A DNA stretch of 64,000 bases from Cellulosimicrobium sp. CUA-896 (GCF_001942335.1 NZ_MKKH01000033.1:1-64000); one strand, 5' to 3'; shown: positions 29,138 through 38,528, numbered from the stretch's first letter. Notes: a model not told the origin generated them from the sequence alone. Made by a program: numbers and translations.

Positions 29138-30357
29138 GCGTCCCCGGCCCGACGGCGGGCACGCGGCTCGAGGGGTCCGTGCCCGGCGGCGTCCTGTCCG
29201 GCTCCGTGGTGCAGCGGGTCCGCGGCGCCCACCTCGGCATGGTCCCGATCGTCGGTGCGCTCCTCGTCATCTGGGCCGTGCTCGGCGTGGTCAACCCCGC
29301 GTTCCTGTCCGCCGAGAACCTCGTCAACCTCACGCTGCAGAGCGTGCCCGTGGGCGTCATCGCGCTCGGTGTGGTGCTCGTCCTGCTCGTCGGCCAGATC
29401 GACCTCTCGGTCGGGTCGGTGAGCGGTCTCGCGGCCGCCCTGCTCGCCGTCGGGACGGTGAACCTCGGCTGGCCCGTGTGGGTGGCCGTCCTCGCGGCGC
29501 TCTCGGTGGGCGTGGTCGTCGGGCTCGGCTACGGCGTGCTGTCGACGCGGCTCGGCCTGCCGTCCTTCGTCTTCACGCTCGCGGGGCTGCTCGTGCTCGC
29601 CGGGGTCCAGCTCGTCGTGCTGGGACCCAAGGGGTCGATCAACCTGCCCTTCGAGTCGTGGTTCGTGCGCACGGTGCAGCAGGGCTTCCTCCCGACGCCG
29701 CTCGCGTGGGTCCTCGTCGCGGCCGTCGTCGCGGCGTACGCGGCGGTGCTCGCGGTCGACCACGTGCGCCGGGTGCGCGCCGGCCTGCGCGGTCCGGGCA
29801 CCGGGACGGGCCGGATCGCCGGGCGCACGGCGGTGCTCGCGGCCGTGCTGGCCGCCGCCGTCGCCTACCTCGGCACGGCGCGCGGCGTGGGGTACACGGT
29901 CGTGCTGTTCGTCGCGCTGGTCGCGGTCGTCGACCTCCTCCTGCGGCGCACGCGCTGGGGCCGCTCGGTGCGGGCCGTGGGCGGTGACCGGCGCTCGGCG
30001 CTCCTGGCGGGTGTGGCCGTGCGGCGCACCGTGGTCTCGTGCTTCGTCGCGTGCTCGACCTTCGCCGCGCTCGGCGGCGTGCTCGCGGCGGGCCGGCTCG
30101 CGGCGGCCAACCAGGGCACGGGTGCCGCCGACACGTACCTCACGGCCATCGCGGCCGCCGTGATCGGCGGCACGAGCCTGTTCGGCGGCCGGGGGAGCGC
30201 GTGGTCGGCGCTGCTCGGCGTGCTGGTCATCCAGTCCATCGCGAACGGTCTGACGCTGCTCAACCTCGACGCGGCGACGCGCTACATCGCCACCGGTGCG
30301 GTGCTCCTCCTCGCTATCGTCGTCGACATGCTCCTCCGGGGCCGACGGGAGATCTGA
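29134..30357 (+). CDS. CUT2 sugar ABC transporter permease (XylH-like)
   Basis: 407 residues, about ten hydrophobic segments, longer than RbsC (about 320) and close to XylH (about 390). Visible motifs are VILVLLVGQIDLSVGSVSGL in the form LVGQIDLSVGSVSGLAAAL, and GTGAADTYLTAIAAAVIGGTSLFGGRGS followed by LLGVLVIQSIANGLTLLN, the AraH/RbsC/XylH membrane signature. It forms the channel for the XylF-like binding protein and the half-size ATPase. Confidence 0.9.
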   Translation: MSVPGPTAGTRLEGSVPGGVLSGSVVQRVRGAHLGMVPIVGALLVIWAVLGVVNPAFLSAENLVNLTLQSVPVGVIALGVVLVLLVGQIDLSVGSVSGLAAALLAVGTVNLGWPVWVAVLAALSVGVVVGLGYGVLSTRLGLPSFVFTLAGLLVLAGVQLVVLGPKGSINLPFESWFVRTVQQGFLPTPLAWVLVAAVVAAYAAVLAVDHVRRVRAGLRGPGTGTGRIAGRTAVLAAVLAAAVAYLGTARGVGYTVVLFVALVAVVDLLLRRTRWGRSVRAVGGDRRSALLAGVAVRRTVVSCFVACSTFAALGGVLAAGRLAAANQGTGAADTYLTAIAAAVIGGTSLFGGRGSAWSALLGVLVIQSIANGLTLLNLDAATRYIATGAVLLLAIVVDMLLRGRREI

Positions 30358-30360
30358 CAC

Positions 30361-31461
30361 ATGGTGATGCAGGGCGGGGCGGACGTGGTGACGTCCGCGG
30401 GGACGACGACCAGACGGGCGCCGGGAGCGCGGAGCGGCCGACGGCCGACGCTCGCGTCCGTCGCGGACCTCGCAGGAGTGAGCCTCAAGACGGCCTCCCG
30501 CGTGCTCAACCACGAGCCCAACGTCGCCGACGCGACCCGGGCGAAGGTGCAGGACGCCGCGCAGCAGCTCGGGTTCCGCCGCAACGCCGTCGCGGCGGAC
30601 CTCGCGCGCGGCGGCTCGTCGCGCCTCGTCGGGTTCGTCACGGGCGACCTGGCCAACCCGTTCTACTCCGCGCTCGCGAGCGGTATCGAGCGCGAGCTGC
30701 GCCCGCACGGGCTCCAGCTCATCACCACGAGCTCGGACGAGGACCCGGGTCGGGAGCACGCGCTCACCGAGGCCCTCGTCGAGCGCCGCGTCGGGGCGCT
30801 CGTCGTCACGCCGACGGCCACGGACCACTCGGCGCTGCGCCCCGAGATCGAGGGCGGGACGCCCGTCGTCTTCGTCGACCGGCCCGCCGAGGGCATCGAG
30901 GCGGACACGGTCGTCATCGACAACCGGGGCGGGGTGCGCGCCGCTGTCGAGCACCTGCTCGCGCACGGGCACCGGCGCATCGCGCTCGTCGGCGACGAGT
31001 CCCGGCTGTGGACGTTCCAGGAGCGGTGCGACGAGTTCGTCGCGACGCTGCAGGAGGCCGGCGTGGCCGACCCCGGCCGCTACGTGCGCGACGGCGCGCA
31101 CGACGCGGACCTCGCCCGCGACTTCGTCGCGGAGCTGCTCGCGCTCCCCGAGCCGCCGACGGCGCTGCTCACCGCGAACAACAAGATCACCGTGGGCGCC
31201 CTGCACGCACTGCGCGACCACCTCGCGGCACTGCCCGCGGGCACGCCGCCGGACGTCGCGCTCGTCGGGTTCGACGACTTCGAGCTCGCGGACCTCCTCG
31301 ACGTCACGGTCGTGGGCTACGACGTCGTCGAGATGGGCCGCCAGGCGGCCGCGCTCGCGGTGTCGCGCGCGGAGGAGCCGGACGTGCCGCCGCGGCTCGT
31401 CGTCGTGCCGACGCACCTCGTCGTGCGCGGCACGGGCGAGATCCCCGCGCCCGCCTCCTGA
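30361..31461 (+). CDS. LacI-family transcriptional regulator, candidate regulator of the TGACAGCGCTGTCCA sites
   Basis: 366 residues. A LacI headpiece starts near residue 28 (PTLASVADLAGVSLKTASRVLNHEPNV) with hinge NAVAADLARGGS, then a periplasmic-binding-protein-like effector domain (VGFVTGDLANPFYSALASGIE, GTPVVFVDRP, GHRRIALVGDE, TALLTANNKITVGAL, VALVGFDDFE). It begins three bases after the permease gene and is probably the last gene of the ROK-transporter operon. It is transcribed towards the GH92 gene, whose promoter carries a LacI-type operator 75 bases after its stop. It is the only LacI protein in the window, so I infer it binds all three TGACAGCGCTGTCCA sites and responds to mannose or a mannoside. 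Confidence 0.9.
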   Translation: MVMQGGADVVTSAGTTTRRAPGARSGRRPTLASVADLAGVSLKTASRVLNHEPNVADATRAKVQDAAQQLGFRRNAVAADLARGGSSRLVGFVTGDLANPFYSALASGIERELRPHGLQLITTSSDEDPGREHALTEALVERRVGALVVTPTATDHSALRPEIEGGTPVVFVDRPAEGIEADTVVIDNRGGVRAAVEHLLAHGHRRIALVGDESRLWTFQERCDEFVATLQEAGVADPGRYVRDGAHDADLARDFVAELLALPEPPTALLTANNKITVGALHALRDHLAALPAGTPPDVALVGFDDFELADLLDVTVVGYDVVEMGRQAAALAVSRAEEPDVPPRLVVVPTHLVVRGTGEIPAPAS

Positions 31462-31495
31462 GGGGCGCCCCGAGTTCCCGCGCTCCTCCCGGCCG

Positions 31496-31552
31496 TTGAC
31501 AAGGTCCGGACCGCACCGTAGGTTCGACCTGACATCTGACAGCGCTGTCCAG
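31496..31552 (+). promoter_or_regulatory. GH92 promoter with LacI-type operator (site 2)
   Basis: TTGACA (31496-31501), 17-base spacer, TAGGTT (31519-31524). Transcription start is expected near 31531, and CTGACAGCGCTGTCCAG (31536-31552) lies at about +5 to +21, a classic repressor position. Confidence 0.75.
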
Positions 31553-31575
31553 TCGATCGAAGGAGATCGCGCGTC

Positions 31576-34500
31576 ATGACCCTTCCTACCCCCCGAGGAA
31601 CCGCGCCGCGGAGCCGCTCCGCCGTGCGCGGCAGGCCGCTCGGCATGGCCGTCGCGGCCGCTCTCGTCGTCCCCCTCGCGGTCACGACGGCGCTCCCGGC
31701 CGCCGCCGCGGAGCCGGGCGACTTCGCGACGTCGTTCGAGGACGGCGACGCCGCCCCGCTCGCGACGACCGTCGCCCAGCGCGACGGCGCACCCTGGCAG
31801 CACAACATCGCCGGCGCGACGAGCGGGCTGCCGGGCAGCGTGCTCGGCGCGCTGTCCGCCGTGACCGCGAGCGCGGAGAACCTTCCGAACGAGGGCGCGG
31901 CGAAGCTCGCCGACGGCTCCGCGAGCAGCAAGTGGCTCGCGTTCCAGTCCACCGGCTGGGTCGTCTACGAGTTCGCCGAGCCCGTCGCGTTCGAGGCGTA
32001 CGCGCTCACGTCGGCCAACGACTCGGCCGGCCGCGACCCGAAGACGTGGACGATCGAGGCCTCGGACGACGGCGAGACGTGGACCGCCGTCGACCAGCGC
32101 ACCGACGAGGACTTCCCGCAGCGCTTCCAGCAGCGGGTCTTCGAGCTCGACGCGCCGACGGAGGCGCACCGGTACTACCGGCTGAACATCACCGCGAACT
32201 CGGGCGACGGCCTCGTGCAGCTCGCCGAGTGGGACCTGTCCGCCGACCTGGACGCGCCCCCGCAGGAGGCGCCCATGCAGACCGAGGTCGGCACGGGCCC
32301 GTCGGTGAGCTTCACGAACAAGCCGGGCGTCGGCTTCACCGGCACGCACTCCCTGCGCTACGACGGCTCGCACCTCGGCGAGGGCGAGGCGTACGCGACG
32401 AACGTGCTCTACGACGACGTGGACGTCACGGTCGGCGACGACACCCGCCTGAGCTGGAAGATCTTCCCCGAGCTGCTCGACGACCTGCAGTACCCGTCGA
32501 CGTTCGCGTCCGTGGACCTCGAGTTCACCGACGGCACGTACCTGTCCGACCTCGACGCGACGGACGCCCACGGCACCGGCGCGTCGGCGCAGGAGCAGGG
32601 CGAGGGCAAGATCCTCTACGCCGACCAGTGGAACTCCGTGCGCGTCGACCTGGGCGAGGTCGCCGCGGGCAAGACGGTGGACAAGGTCCTGCTCGGCTAC
32701 GACAACCCGGGCGGTGAGGCCGGCACGCAGTTCGCCGGCTGGCTCGACGACGTCGCGATCGAGGCGCAGCCGCCCGTGATCGACGGCTCGAGCCTCGCCA
32801 ACTACGTGGACACGCGCCGCGGGACGCACGCGACGGGCAGCTTCTCGCGCGGCAACAACATCCCCGCGACGGCCGTGCCGAACGGCTTCAACTTCTGGGT
32901 CCCCTTCACGAACGCGGACTCCCAGAGCTGGCTGTACGAGTACCACAAGGGCAACAACGCGAACAACAAGCCGGTGCTCGAGGGCTTCGGCGTCTCGCAC
33001 GAGCCCAGCCCCTGGATGGGGGACCGCAACCAGCTGACGTTCCTGCCGTCCACGGCGTCGGGCACCCCGAGCGCCTCGCTGTCCCAGCGCGGCCTCGAGT
33101 TCGACCACGCGGACGAAACCGCGCGCCCCGACTACTACGGCGTGACGTTCACGAACGACTCCGCGCTCGAGGCGACGCCGACGGACCACGGCGCGGTGCT
33201 GCGCTTCACGTTCCCGGGCGACGTCGGGCACGTGCTCGTCGACAAGGTCGACGGCTCGTCGAAGCTGACGTTCGACCAGGCCACCGGGACGCTCTCGGGC
33301 TGGGTCGAGAACGGCTCCGGCCTCTCCGTCGGCCGCACCCGCATGTTCGTCGCGGGCACGTTCGACCGTACGCCGACCGCGACCGGCACGGCGGCGGGCA
33401 ACCGCGCCGACGCGCGCTTCGCGACCTTCGACACGTCGGGTGACGACACGGTCGAGCTGCGCGTCGCGACGTCGTTCATCGGCCAGGACCAGGCGCGCGC
33501 CAACCTCGACCTCGAGGTCACGGACCGCACCTTCACCGAGGTGAAGGCCGCCGCGGCCGACGCGTGGAACGAGCGTCTCGGCGTGATCGAGGTGGAGGGC
33601 GCGACGCAGGACCAGCTCGTCACGCTGTACTCGAACCTCTACCGCCTGAACCTGTACCCGAACTCGCAGTTCGAGAACACGGGCACCGCGCAGGAGCCGG
33701 AGTTCGCGTACGCGAGCCCCGTCTCCCCGACGTCGGGCAGCGCCACCGACACCGCGACCAACGCCGAGGTCGTCGAGGGCAAGATCTACGTCAACAACGG
33801 GTTCTGGGACACCTACCGCACGGCGTGGCCGGCGTACTCCCTGCTGTACCCGGAGCTGGCCGGCGAGCTCGTCGACGGCTTCGTCCAGCAGTACCGCGAC
33901 GGCGGCTGGATCGCGCGCTGGTCCTCGCCGGGCTACGCGGACCTCATGACCGGGACCAGCTCGGACGTCGCGTTCGCCGACGCCTACCTCAAGGGCTCGC
34001 TGCCGACGGACGTCGCGCTCGAGGCCTACGACGCGGCGCTGAAGAACGCCACGGTCGCGCCGCCGAGCAACGCGGTGGGCCGCAAGGGCCTGCAGTCGTC
34101 GCCGTTCCTCGGGTTCACGCCGGAGTCCACGCACGAGTCCGTGTCGTGGGGCCTGGAGGGCCTGGTCAACGACTTCGGCATCGGCAACATGGCCGCTGCG
34201 CTCGCCGAGGACCCCGCCACGCCGGAGGAGCGCCGCGAGACGCTCCGCGAGGAGTCCGCGTACTTCCTCGAGCGCGCGACGCACTACGTCGAGCTGTACG
34301 ACCCCGAGGTCGACTTCTTCGTCCCGCGCCACGCGGACGGCGAGTTCGCGGTCGACCCGGAGACGTACGACCCGGCCGACTGGGGCGGCGGCTACACCGA
34401 GACGAACGGCTGGAACTTCGCGTTCCACGCGCCGCAGGACCCGCAGGGCCTCGCCAACCTCTACGGGGGCGACGAGGGCCTCGAGGCCAAGCTCGACGCG

Positions 34501-36996
34501 TTCTTCTCGACGCCCGAGCTCGGTGCCGGCAGCGGCGGCATCCACGAGCAGCGCGAGGCGCGCGACGTCCGCATGGGCATGTGGGGCATGAGCAACCAGG
34601 TGTCCCACCACATCCCGTGGCTCTACGACGCCGTCGGCGCGCCGTGGAAGACGCAGGAGAAGGTCCGCGAGGTCACGCGCCGCCTGTTCACGGGCAGCGA
34701 GATCGGCCAGGGCTACCCGGGCGACGAGGACAACGGCGAGATGTCGTCGTGGTGGATCTTCTCCGCCCTCGGCTTCTACCCGCTCCAGGTGGGCTCCGAC
34801 GAGTACGCGATCGGGTCGCCGCTGTTCGAGAAGGCGACGGTGCACCTGCCCGACGGCGACCTCGTCGTCAACGCGGCGGGCAACTCGGTCGAGAACGTCT
34901 ACGTGCAGTCCCTCGAGGTCGACGGCGAGGCGCACACCTCGACGTCCCTGTCGCAGGAGGAGCTCTCCGGCGGTGCGACGCTCGACTTCGTCATGGGGCC
35001 GGAGCCGTCCGACTGGGGGACCGGCGAGGACGACGGGCTGCCGTCGCTGACCGAGGGCGACGAGGCGCCGGAGCCGGTGCAGGACGCCGCGACCCCGGGT
35101 CTCGGCACGACGACCGTCGCCGACGGCGACGCCTCGACGAGCGCGGCGGCGCTGACCGACAACACGTCGGCCAGCCGGACCACGTTCGCCACGACGACCC
35201 CGACGATCACGTGGTCGGGCAACGGCATCCGGCCGACCGTCGAGACGTACACGCTGACCTCGGGCGCGAGCGGCACGGCGTCGCCGACCGCGTGGACGCT
35301 CGAGGGGTCGGACGACGGCGAGACGTGGACGACGCTCGACGAGCGCTCGGACGAGCAGTTCCGCTGGGCGCTGCAGACCCGTCCGTTCACCGTGGCGGAG
35401 CCGGCGGCCTACGCGCACTACCGCGTGGTGGTCACGGCGTCGGCCGGCGGCGACGAGGGCGGCGCGCTCTCGCTCGCCGAGGTCGAGCTCCTCGCCGACC
35501 CGGACGCGTCGGGCGCCGAGGAGCTGACCCTCAGCCCCGCGGCCGACGGCGACGCCGTCACGGGCCGCGAGGTCGAGGCCACGTTCGCCACGCTCACCGG
35601 GGTCGACGGCTCCGGCGACGACCTCACCGCGACCGTCGCGTTCGGCGACGGGAGCGAGCCCGCCGAGGCGACGCTCGTCGCCGGGTCCTTCGGGGCCTGG
35701 TCGGTGCGCGCGGCGCACACCTGGGACGCGCCCGGGGTCTACCCGGTGACCGTCACGGTGACGCCGGCCGACGGCGACCCGGTCACGACGACCACGTACG
35801 TCTCGGTCTCGCTGCTGCGCGAGGGGTCGCTCCTCGCGGCGTACGACAACGTGTGCATCGGCGACCCGGGTACCACGGTCGGCTCGTGCGACGGGCAGGG
35901 CGTGTTCTTCGACCGCGGCCAGCTCGCGGACGAGGGCTTCGTGCAGGGCGAGCGCGGCACGGTCCCGGGCACCGACCTGCAGTTCGACGTCCCGGCGGTC
36001 CCCGCCGGGGAGCCGGACAACGCGACGGGTGACGGGCAGACCATCGAGCTGGACGTCCCCGCGGACGCCGAGCAGCTCTCGGTGGTCGGCACGGGCACGG
36101 AGAAGAACCAGGAGGCCTCGGGCACGCTGACGTTCGACGACGGCTCGACGCAGGCGATCGACCTGAGCTTCGGCGACTGGTCGGGTGCGGCCCGGAACCC
36201 GGTGTTCGGCAACATCCCGGTCGCCGTGACGGACCACCGCCTGCGCGGCGGCAGCCCGCAGACCGGCACCCCCGCCGCGTTCTTCGCGACGGCGCCGATC
36301 GACCTGCCGGACGGCAAGCGGGCCGTGAGCCTGACCCTGCCGGACCAGCCGGGCGAGCTCTCGTCCGACGGGCGCATCCACGTGGTGGCGATCGCGCACG
36401 ACGGCACGTTCGCCGAGCAGTCGCCGCTCGAGGTGACGGCTGCCGAGGGCGTGAGCGTCGCCGTCGGGCAGGAGGCCGACACGGCCCTCGCGACCGTCGC
36501 GGGCGGCCGGGAGGGCGCGGACCTCCGTGCCGCGATCACCTGGGGCGACGGGTCCGACGTCGTCGCGGGCACGGTGAGCGACGGAACCGTGAGCGGCTCG
36601 CACGCCTACGCCGAGGCCGGGACGTACACCGCGTACGTCGTGGTCGACGACGGGTGGACGAGCGCGGTCGTGGAGGTCCCGGTGACCGTGACCGAGGCCG
36701 GGGCGGGCCTGTCCGTCGAGGCCACGGCGAGCGCCCGGTGCCTCGCCGGGAAGGTGTACCTCGCGGTGCGTGCGGAGAACGGCGAGGACGTCCCGCTCGC
36801 GGTGACCCTCACCACGCCGTTCGGCACGAAGGAGTTCGCCTCCGTGGAGCCGGGTCGGTCCGCGTACTACTCGTTCGCGGTGCGGGCGACGTCCGTCGAG
36901 GCCGGCACGGCGTCCGTCGAGGCCGTCCGCGGGACGGGCGAGGACGAGGTCCGGTCGACCGTCGAGGCCGACTACCCGGCCCTCGACTGCGGCTGA
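31576..36996 (+). CDS. Secreted GH92 alpha-mannosidase with discoidin, PKD-like and shared C-terminal domains
   Basis: 1,806 residues, intact. Signal peptide 1-45 (VTTALPAAAA). A discoidin-like domain spans about 85-225 (WTIEASDDGETWTAV). The GH92 catalytic region spans about 408-1148 with DTRRGTHATGSFSRGNNIPATAVPNGFNFW, FWDTYRTAWPAYSLLYPEL, YTETNGWNFAFHAPQD and the family signature GDEDNGEMSSWWIFSALGFYP (about 1048), whose aspartates act as general base beside the catalytic calcium. GH92 enzymes are exo-acting, calcium-dependent alpha-mannosidases on N-glycans and yeast mannan. Then follow a second discoidin-like domain (about 1175-1310), a PKD-like domain (about 1318-1410), a beta-rich domain with two cysteines (CIGDPGTTVGSC), another PKD-like domain and the C-terminal module (about 1712-1806). 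AAGGAG precedes the ATG. Its promoter carries LacI-type site 2. Confidence 0.93.
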   Translation: MTLPTPRGTAPRSRSAVRGRPLGMAVAAALVVPLAVTTALPAAAAEPGDFATSFEDGDAAPLATTVAQRDGAPWQHNIAGATSGLPGSVLGALSAVTASAENLPNEGAAKLADGSASSKWLAFQSTGWVVYEFAEPVAFEAYALTSANDSAGRDPKTWTIEASDDGETWTAVDQRTDEDFPQRFQQRVFELDAPTEAHRYYRLNITANSGDGLVQLAEWDLSADLDAPPQEAPMQTEVGTGPSVSFTNKPGVGFTGTHSLRYDGSHLGEGEAYATNVLYDDVDVTVGDDTRLSWKIFPELLDDLQYPSTFASVDLEFTDGTYLSDLDATDAHGTGASAQEQGEGKILYADQWNSVRVDLGEVAAGKTVDKVLLGYDNPGGEAGTQFAGWLDDVAIEAQPPVIDGSSLANYVDTRRGTHATGSFSRGNNIPATAVPNGFNFWVPFTNADSQSWLYEYHKGNNANNKPVLEGFGVSHEPSPWMGDRNQLTFLPSTASGTPSASLSQRGLEFDHADETARPDYYGVTFTNDSALEATPTDHGAVLRFTFPGDVGHVLVDKVDGSSKLTFDQATGTLSGWVENGSGLSVGRTRMFVAGTFDRTPTATGTAAGNRADARFATFDTSGDDTVELRVATSFIGQDQARANLDLEVTDRTFTEVKAAAADAWNERLGVIEVEGATQDQLVTLYSNLYRLNLYPNSQFENTGTAQEPEFAYASPVSPTSGSATDTATNAEVVEGKIYVNNGFWDTYRTAWPAYSLLYPELAGELVDGFVQQYRDGGWIARWSSPGYADLMTGTSSDVAFADAYLKGSLPTDVALEAYDAALKNATVAPPSNAVGRKGLQSSPFLGFTPESTHESVSWGLEGLVNDFGIGNMAAALAEDPATPEERRETLREESAYFLERATHYVELYDPEVDFFVPRHADGEFAVDPETYDPADWGGGYTETNGWNFAFHAPQDPQGLANLYGGDEGLEAKLDAFFSTPELGAGSGGIHEQREARDVRMGMWGMSNQVSHHIPWLYDAVGAPWKTQEKVREVTRRLFTGSEIGQGYPGDEDNGEMSSWWIFSALGFYPLQVGSDEYAIGSPLFEKATVHLPDGDLVVNAAGNSVENVYVQSLEVDGEAHTSTSLSQEELSGGATLDFVMGPEPSDWGTGEDDGLPSLTEGDEAPEPVQDAATPGLGTTTVADGDASTSAAALTDNTSASRTTFATTTPTITWSGNGIRPTVETYTLTSGASGTASPTAWTLEGSDDGETWTTLDERSDEQFRWALQTRPFTVAEPAAYAHYRVVVTASAGGDEGGALSLAEVELLADPDASGAEELTLSPAADGDAVTGREVEATFATLTGVDGSGDDLTATVAFGDGSEPAEATLVAGSFGAWSVRAAHTWDAPGVYPVTVTVTPADGDPVTTTTYVSVSLLREGSLLAAYDNVCIGDPGTTVGSCDGQGVFFDRGQLADEGFVQGERGTVPGTDLQFDVPAVPAGEPDNATGDGQTIELDVPADAEQLSVVGTGTEKNQEASGTLTFDDGSTQAIDLSFGDWSGAARNPVFGNIPVAVTDHRLRGGSPQTGTPAAFFATAPIDLPDGKRAVSLTLPDQPGELSSDGRIHVVAIAHDGTFAEQSPLEVTAAEGVSVAVGQEADTALATVAGGREGADLRAAITWGDGSDVVAGTVSDGTVSGSHAYAEAGTYTAYVVVDDGWTSAVVEVPVTVTEAGAGLSVEATASARCLAGKVYLAVRAENGEDVPLAVTLTTPFGTKEFASVEPGRSAYYSFAVRATSVEAGTASVEAVRGTGEDEVRSTVEADYPALDCG

Positions 36997-37007
36997 CCTG
37001 ACGGGAG

Positions 37008-37049
37008 CGACCCCCCGTCCCGCCGGCGCGTCCGGCGGACGGGGGGTCG
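37008..37049 (+). terminator. Terminator of GH92
   Basis: CGACCCCCCGTCC (37008-37020) pairs perfectly with GGACGGGGGGTCG (37037-37049). Confidence 0.7.
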
Positions 37050-37077
37050 TCGCACGTCGTCGCGACCTAGGCTGGCA

Positions 37078-37131
37078 TTGACACGACCGGACGGCTGCGC
37101 GTACGTTCGGCAGCCTGACAGCGCTGTCCAG
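37078..37131 (+). promoter_or_regulatory. AGE-isomerase promoter with LacI-type operator (site 3)
   Basis: TTGACA (37078-37083), 18-base spacer, TACGTT (37102-37107), and operator CTGACAGCGCTGTCCAG (37115-37131) at the expected transcription start. The 17-base operator is identical to that at GH92, and the layout is nearly the same. Confidence 0.75.
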
Positions 37132-37152
37132 CAGTCACACGAGAAGGACGTC

Positions 37153-38421
37153 ATGAACATCGACCTGCCCACGACGCCCGGCAGCACCGCCCTCGCGGCG
37201 TGGCGCCACCACCAGCTCGCCGAGCTCCTGCGCTTCGGCGAGGCGTCGCTGCGGCCGGACGGCGCCGCCTGGTGGCTCGACGACGACGGTCGTCCCGACC
37301 CCTCCCAGCCCGTGCACACGTGGATCACGTCGCGGATGGCGCACGTCTACGCGGTCGCGTCGCTCCTCGGCGTGCCGGGCGCGGGGGAGCGCGCGGACCT
37401 CGCGCTGCGGGGGTTGCGCAGCGTGCTCGTCGACGCGCAGCACGGCGGCTGGGTGTCCTCGCGCGGGCCGGCCCCGGCCCCGGGCGACGTGGTCGACGTC
37501 GAGGCGCAGCCGGTCGACGGGACGAAGAGCGCCTACGCGCACGCGTTCGTCGTGCTCGCCGCGGCGTCCGGGACCCTCGCCGGGCGCGAGGGCGCCCGCG
37601 AGCTGCTGGACGCGGCGCTCGCCGTGCTCGACGAGCGGTTCTGGGAGGCCGGTCCGCGCATGCACGCCGACGAGTGGGACCGCGCCTGGTCGCACCTCGA
37701 CGACTACCGCGGCGTGAACGCGAACATGCACGCCGTGGAAGCGCTCCTGGCCGCCCACGACGCCACCGGCGACGCCGAGTGGCTCGGCCGTGCGACGTCG
37801 ATCGCCGACCGCGTGGTCGGCTGGGCGGAGGCGAACGGCTGGCGCATCCCCGAGCACTTCGACAGCGCCTGGACGCCGCTGCCCGAGTACAACGCCGACC
37901 GGCCGCGCGACCCGTTCAAGCCCTACGGGTCGACGCCCGGGCACGGCCTCGAGTGGTCGCGCCTGCTGCTGCAGATCGACGTCGCCGCCGGCACGCCCGG
38001 AGCGCGGACCGACGTGGCGGTGGCGCTGTTCGACCGCGCGGTCGCCGACGGCTGGGACGCCGCGCGCGGTGGCGGGTTCGTCTACACGGTCGACTGGTCC
38101 GGCGAGCCCGTGGAGCCGCGCCGCTACCACTGGGTCGCGGCGGAGGCCGTCGCCGCGGCGGACGTGCTCGGCCGGGTCACCGGCGACCCGCGGTTCGAGG
38201 CGGCGGCCGCGGTCTGGTGGACGTGGATCGACCGCCACCTGGTGGACCACGAGCGCGGGTCGTGGCACCACGAGCTCGACACCGCCAACCGGCCGGGCGG
38301 CATCACGTGGGTCGGCAAGCCCGACGTCTACCACGCGGCCCAGGCGGTGATCCTGCCGGACCTCCCGCTCACGGGGTCGATGGCGGCGTCGGCCAAGGCG
38401 GCCGGCCGCATCCTGGGCTGA
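37153..38421 (+). CDS. AGE-family aldose-ketose isomerase, mannose isomerase-like
   Basis: 422 residues, no signal peptide, cytoplasmic. An (alpha/alpha)6-barrel of the N-acylglucosamine 2-epimerase (AGE) superfamily: TSRMAHVYAVASLLG, KSAYAHAFVVLAAAS, YRGVNANMHAVEALLAAHDATGD, GSTPGHGLEWSRLLLQ, YHWVAAEAVAAADVL and WVGKPDVYHAAQ. The histidines and the KPDxYH ending match the YihS/mannose-isomerase branch, which interconverts mannose and fructose, rather than true GlcNAc epimerases. With GH92 under the same operator, conversion of imported mannose to fructose is the likely role. GAGAAGG lies upstream of the ATG. Confidence 0.85.
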   Translation: MNIDLPTTPGSTALAAWRHHQLAELLRFGEASLRPDGAAWWLDDDGRPDPSQPVHTWITSRMAHVYAVASLLGVPGAGERADLALRGLRSVLVDAQHGGWVSSRGPAPAPGDVVDVEAQPVDGTKSAYAHAFVVLAAASGTLAGREGARELLDAALAVLDERFWEAGPRMHADEWDRAWSHLDDYRGVNANMHAVEALLAAHDATGDAEWLGRATSIADRVVGWAEANGWRIPEHFDSAWTPLPEYNADRPRDPFKPYGSTPGHGLEWSRLLLQIDVAAGTPGARTDVAVALFDRAVADGWDAARGGGFVYTVDWSGEPVEPRRYHWVAAEAVAAADVLGRVTGDPRFEAAAAVWWTWIDRHLVDHERGSWHHELDTANRPGGITWVGKPDVYHAAQAVILPDLPLTGSMAASAKAAGRILG

Positions 38422-38439
38422 GCCGGGCCACCTCCGCGT

Positions 38440-38497
38440 GCCGAACCCCGGGTCTGCACCGTTCGGGACCTCGATCGGTGCACGACCCGGGGTTCGG
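38440..38497. terminator. 58-nt hairpin after the AGE gene (GCCGAACCCCGGG family)
   Basis: Outer arms CCGAACCCCGGGTC (38441-38454) and GACCCGGGGTTCGG (38484-38497) are perfect; inner arms TGCACCG (38455-38461) and CGGTGCA (38476-38482) extend the stem with a one-base bulge. Confidence 0.7.
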
Positions 38498-38528
38498 GCC
38501 GTCGGTGCGGGCACCCTAGGGTGCTGAC

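Noticed and set aside
28165-36603. Very long minus-strand open frame (over 2,800 codons) opposite the LacI and GH92 genes
   Set aside because: Arg/Val/Leu-rich low-complexity translation without domains. It is the antisense of GC-rich coding DNA and opposes well-supported genes.
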